Source: Lachnospiraceae bacterium (GTDB taxonomy: Bacteria > Bacillota > Clostridia > Lachnospirales > Lachnospiraceae). From it: DNA of 7,567 bases. This document shows positions 6,480 through 7,567 of the stretch, piece by piece. Position numbers and translations under genes: made by a program. The notes beneath the pieces are model-generated. The model worked only from the letters and a program-made list of their open reading frames with translations, was not told where the DNA came from and ran no database searches. The stretch is from the NCBI GenBank assembly GCA_014804495.1, contig JAAUZS010000182.1, forward strand, positions 1-7,567. Reading direction: 5' to 3'. Every line of letters starts with the position of its first letter. Positions within the stretch are counted from its first letter, which is position 1.

Positions 6480-7049
6480 ATGGATTATTTTTTGAGTAAA
6501 GTTCAGGCAGAATATGGATACACAGATTATCAAATTAAACTTATCAAATTTTCTCTCACCGGAATTTTTTACGACTTAAGCAAGACGTTGATATTCATGA
6601 TTTATTTTTATGCTACCGGTAAATTTATAGAATTTATATTTGCTGCAGTTCCTCTTATTCTACTGCGAACCAAGACCGGCGGAATACATCTTAAGAAATA
6701 TTGGTCATGCTTTTTATTTTCATTTGCATATTTTTACACAGTTATAAATATACTTCCGGCTTTAGTTACCGTACATCCTCTGGTTGTGTATCCGATTTTA
6801 CTGGTATGTGCTGTTTTGGATTATGTGATTGGACCTATACTGAATAACAGACCTGCCTTGGCAGAAAATCTTATTAAGAAAGCAAAGATAGAAAGTTTTC
6901 AGGTTGTGTTTATTGTTGCGGTATTGTTTTTTCTCTTTCCGAATGTTCCGTATCTTATTGTTAGTCTTTGGACCATCGTATTACATGTGGTTCAATTAGC
7001 TATAGCAAAAATTGTGAAGGAGGTGAGGTATAATGAAAAGTTGGCTTAA
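6480..7049 (+). CDS. agrB: AgrB-family autoinducer-processing membrane protease
   Basis: A 189-residue membrane protein that would cut the AgrD precursor, help cyclise it and assist export. Residues R63, H70 and C77 lie in LRTKTGGIH-LKKYWSC. The GG-x-H motif and the His-to-Cys spacing of seven match the catalytic His77/Cys84 pair of Staphylococcus aureus AgrB. The NRP at 123-125 is the conserved loop motif. About six hydrophobic segments are visible (24-44, 49-62, 76-96, 99-118, 141-153 and 157-176), with a basic LIKKAK segment between the fourth and fifth. Length is normal for AgrB. AAAGGAG (6463-6469) lies 10 nt before ATG 6480. The 3' end overlaps agrD by 17 bp, so the two are co-translated. 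It is divergent from the AgrC-like kinase and probably driven by the repeat-bearing region upstream. Confidence 0.95.
   Translation: MDYFLSKVQAEYGYTDYQIKLIKFSLTGIFYDLSKTLIFMIYFYATGKFIEFIFAAVPLILLRTKTGGIHLKKYWSCFLFSFAYFYTVINILPALVTVHPLVVYPILLVCAVLDYVIGPILNNRPALAENLIKKAKIESFQVVFIVAVLFFLFPNVPYLIVSLWTIVLHVVQLAIAKIVKEVRYNEKLA
7018..7023 (+). promoter_or_regulatory. strong ribosome binding site of agrD inside agrB
   Basis: AGGAGG, within AAGGAGGTG (7017-7025), lies 9 nt before ATG 7033 and inside the last codons of agrB. It is close to a perfect anti-16S match and fixes the agrD start, suggesting a high output of the precursor peptide. Confidence 0.85.
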
Positions 7050-7161
7050 GAGGAATATGATTAATATTTGTGCTGGAATTACTTTGTTTTTTGATGTCTA
7101 TTATATTAGTTCACACAGTTTCTGTCTTTTTGGTGAACCAGAATTTCCAGTTGAAAACTAA
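7033..7161 (+). CDS. agrD: AgrD-like cyclic autoinducer peptide precursor
   Basis: A 42-residue peptide precursor. Residues 1-20 (MKSWLKRNMINICAGITLFF) form a basic, amphipathic leader for membrane and AgrB contact. Residues 26-34 (SSHSFCLFG) hold the signal core, and 35-42 (EPEFPVEN) form the acidic, proline-containing tail typical of AgrD. In staphylococcal, listerial and clostridial AgrD, the ring residue sits 10 residues before the last conserved tail proline. Here that place is Ser29 (P39), not Cys31, so the ring could be a lactone of Ser29 through Phe33 or a thiolactone starting at Cys31. The start is set by AGGAGG at 7018-7023, and the gene overlaps agrB by 17 bp. It ends 15 nt before a strong hairpin terminator. 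The likely receptor is one of the two flanking kinases. The AgrD call is firm; ring chemistry is inferred. Confidence 0.92.
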   Translation: MKSWLKRNMINICAGITLFFDVYYISSHSFCLFGEPEFPVEN

Positions 7162-7176
7162 TCTAAACTTCACAAT

Positions 7177-7223
7177 AGATAGGAGGAAGTCCTCATATCA
7201 GGGTTTCTTCCTATCTCCTTTTT
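7177..7223 (+). terminator. intrinsic terminator of agrBD
   Basis: A continuous 17-bp stem pairs 7177-7193 with 7200-7216, including three G-U pairs, and has a 6-nt loop (CATATC). CC and five T's follow (7219-7223), giving a plus-strand terminator just after agrD. The 3' arm and loop overlap the last codons and TGA (7198-7200) of the opposing kinase. On the minus strand the hairpin is not followed by a T-run, so it favours agrBD. Confidence 0.85.
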
Positions 7224-7567
7224 GGATTTTTACTGTAAACGCTAAATAATTTATTCCATCAATCAGCTCATTACTTACCATTATCTCTCCCTTTCGCTCA
7301 TGCACCATTCGTTTTAATTTCGACAACCCTATGCCTCTTCCTTTTCCCTTACTGCTATAACCAGCTTCAAAGAATCTTTCCGTCATGTCATCTTCATAAT
7401 AATTACTGGTATTTGCCACAATCACTTCTACATGCTCTTCTATCTCTTTCATGAATATATAGATTTTCTTGATCATATTACAATCTTTTGTACCTTCATG
7501 AATATTTTTTAGTGCTTCCACTGCATTATCAATCAAAATACCCGCCATTTCTATCAATTCATATTCA
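7198..7567 (-). CDS. second GHKL sensor kinase, C-terminal part only
   Basis: The frame is open through the right window edge, so the sensor domain and the phosphoacceptor His lie outside. The visible part, about 122 residues, is a GHKL ATPase domain. It contains the N-box GILIDNAVEA, then ANTSNYYEDD, and the G-box GYSSKGKGRGIGLSK. These match AgrC-like HPK10 kinases, more closely than the first kinase in the STK-x-GRGIGL region. A TTG at 7557 is internal (preceded in frame by Glu-Tyr-Glu) and not a start. The gene ends convergently 36 nt past agrD, with its last codons in the agrD terminator stem. It is the second kinase beside one agrBD pair and may be the true AIP receptor; a response regulator could lie upstream of it, outside the window. 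Confidence 0.88.
   Translation of the reverse strand, partial: EYELIEMAGILIDNAVEALKNIHEGTKDCNMIKKIYIFMKEIEEHVEVIVANTSNYYEDDMTERFFEAGYSSKGKGRGIGLSKLKRMVHERKGEIMVSNELIDGINYLAFTVKIQKGDRKKP

Noticed and set aside
7555..7557. TTG as the start of a short 119-residue kinase-like protein
   Set aside because: The frame stays open to the window edge (Glu-Tyr-Glu before it), and the TTG lies just before the N-box of an ATPase domain, so it is internal to a longer gene.
1..7567. CRISPR array, tRNA or rRNA genes, insertion-sequence ends
   Set aside because: No regularly spaced repeats of 25-40 bp, no cloverleaf or rRNA-like sequence, and no transposase or terminal inverted repeats were seen.

Overview
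The window looks like chromosomal DNA from a low-GC Gram-positive anaerobe, most likely a Clostridia/Lachnospiraceae member. This is inferred from the AT-rich genes with strong AGGAGG-type ribosome sites, an AgrB/AgrD pair, GHKL (HPK10) kinases and a DUF6077-type membrane protein. No species can be named from the sequence alone.

Left and centre (about 57-4734) hold a minus-strand surface-glycan gene cluster. In transcription order it runs: UDP-glucose 6-dehydrogenase (ugd); a UDP-glucuronate 4-epimerase-like SDR; a small GtrA-family membrane protein; and a large polytopic membrane protein of the DUF6077 type that is cut in two by one in-frame TAG. Junctions are tight (17 nt, a TAATG overlap, 24 nt, 12 nt), which suggests one operon. 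The enzymes should turn UDP-glucose into UDP-glucuronate and then UDP-galacturonate. GtrA and the polytopic protein probably handle lipid-linked sugar or glycan transfer at the membrane.

Right (about 4767-7567) holds a peptide quorum-sensing locus. An AgrC-like kinase (minus strand) is divergent from agrB-agrD (plus strand). A second GHKL kinase (minus strand, cut by the window edge) converges on agrD. AgrB carries the Arg, His and Cys expected of the processing protease. The 42-residue AgrD gene is short, overlaps agrB by 17 bp and ends at a strong 17-bp hairpin terminator. No response regulator lies in the window. The divergent intergenic region carries a set of related 10-mers, two facing each way, that resemble LytTR/AgrA-type sites.

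The most unusual points are: the AgrD tail geometry, which fits a Ser29 lactone ring better than the usual Cys thiolactone; two kinases flanking one agrBD pair; the two-way operator array; the amber-split DUF6077 gene; and a terminator whose stem overlaps the end of the opposing kinase gene. A terminator separates the kinase from the glycan operon, so control of glycan genes by quorum sensing is only a hypothesis.
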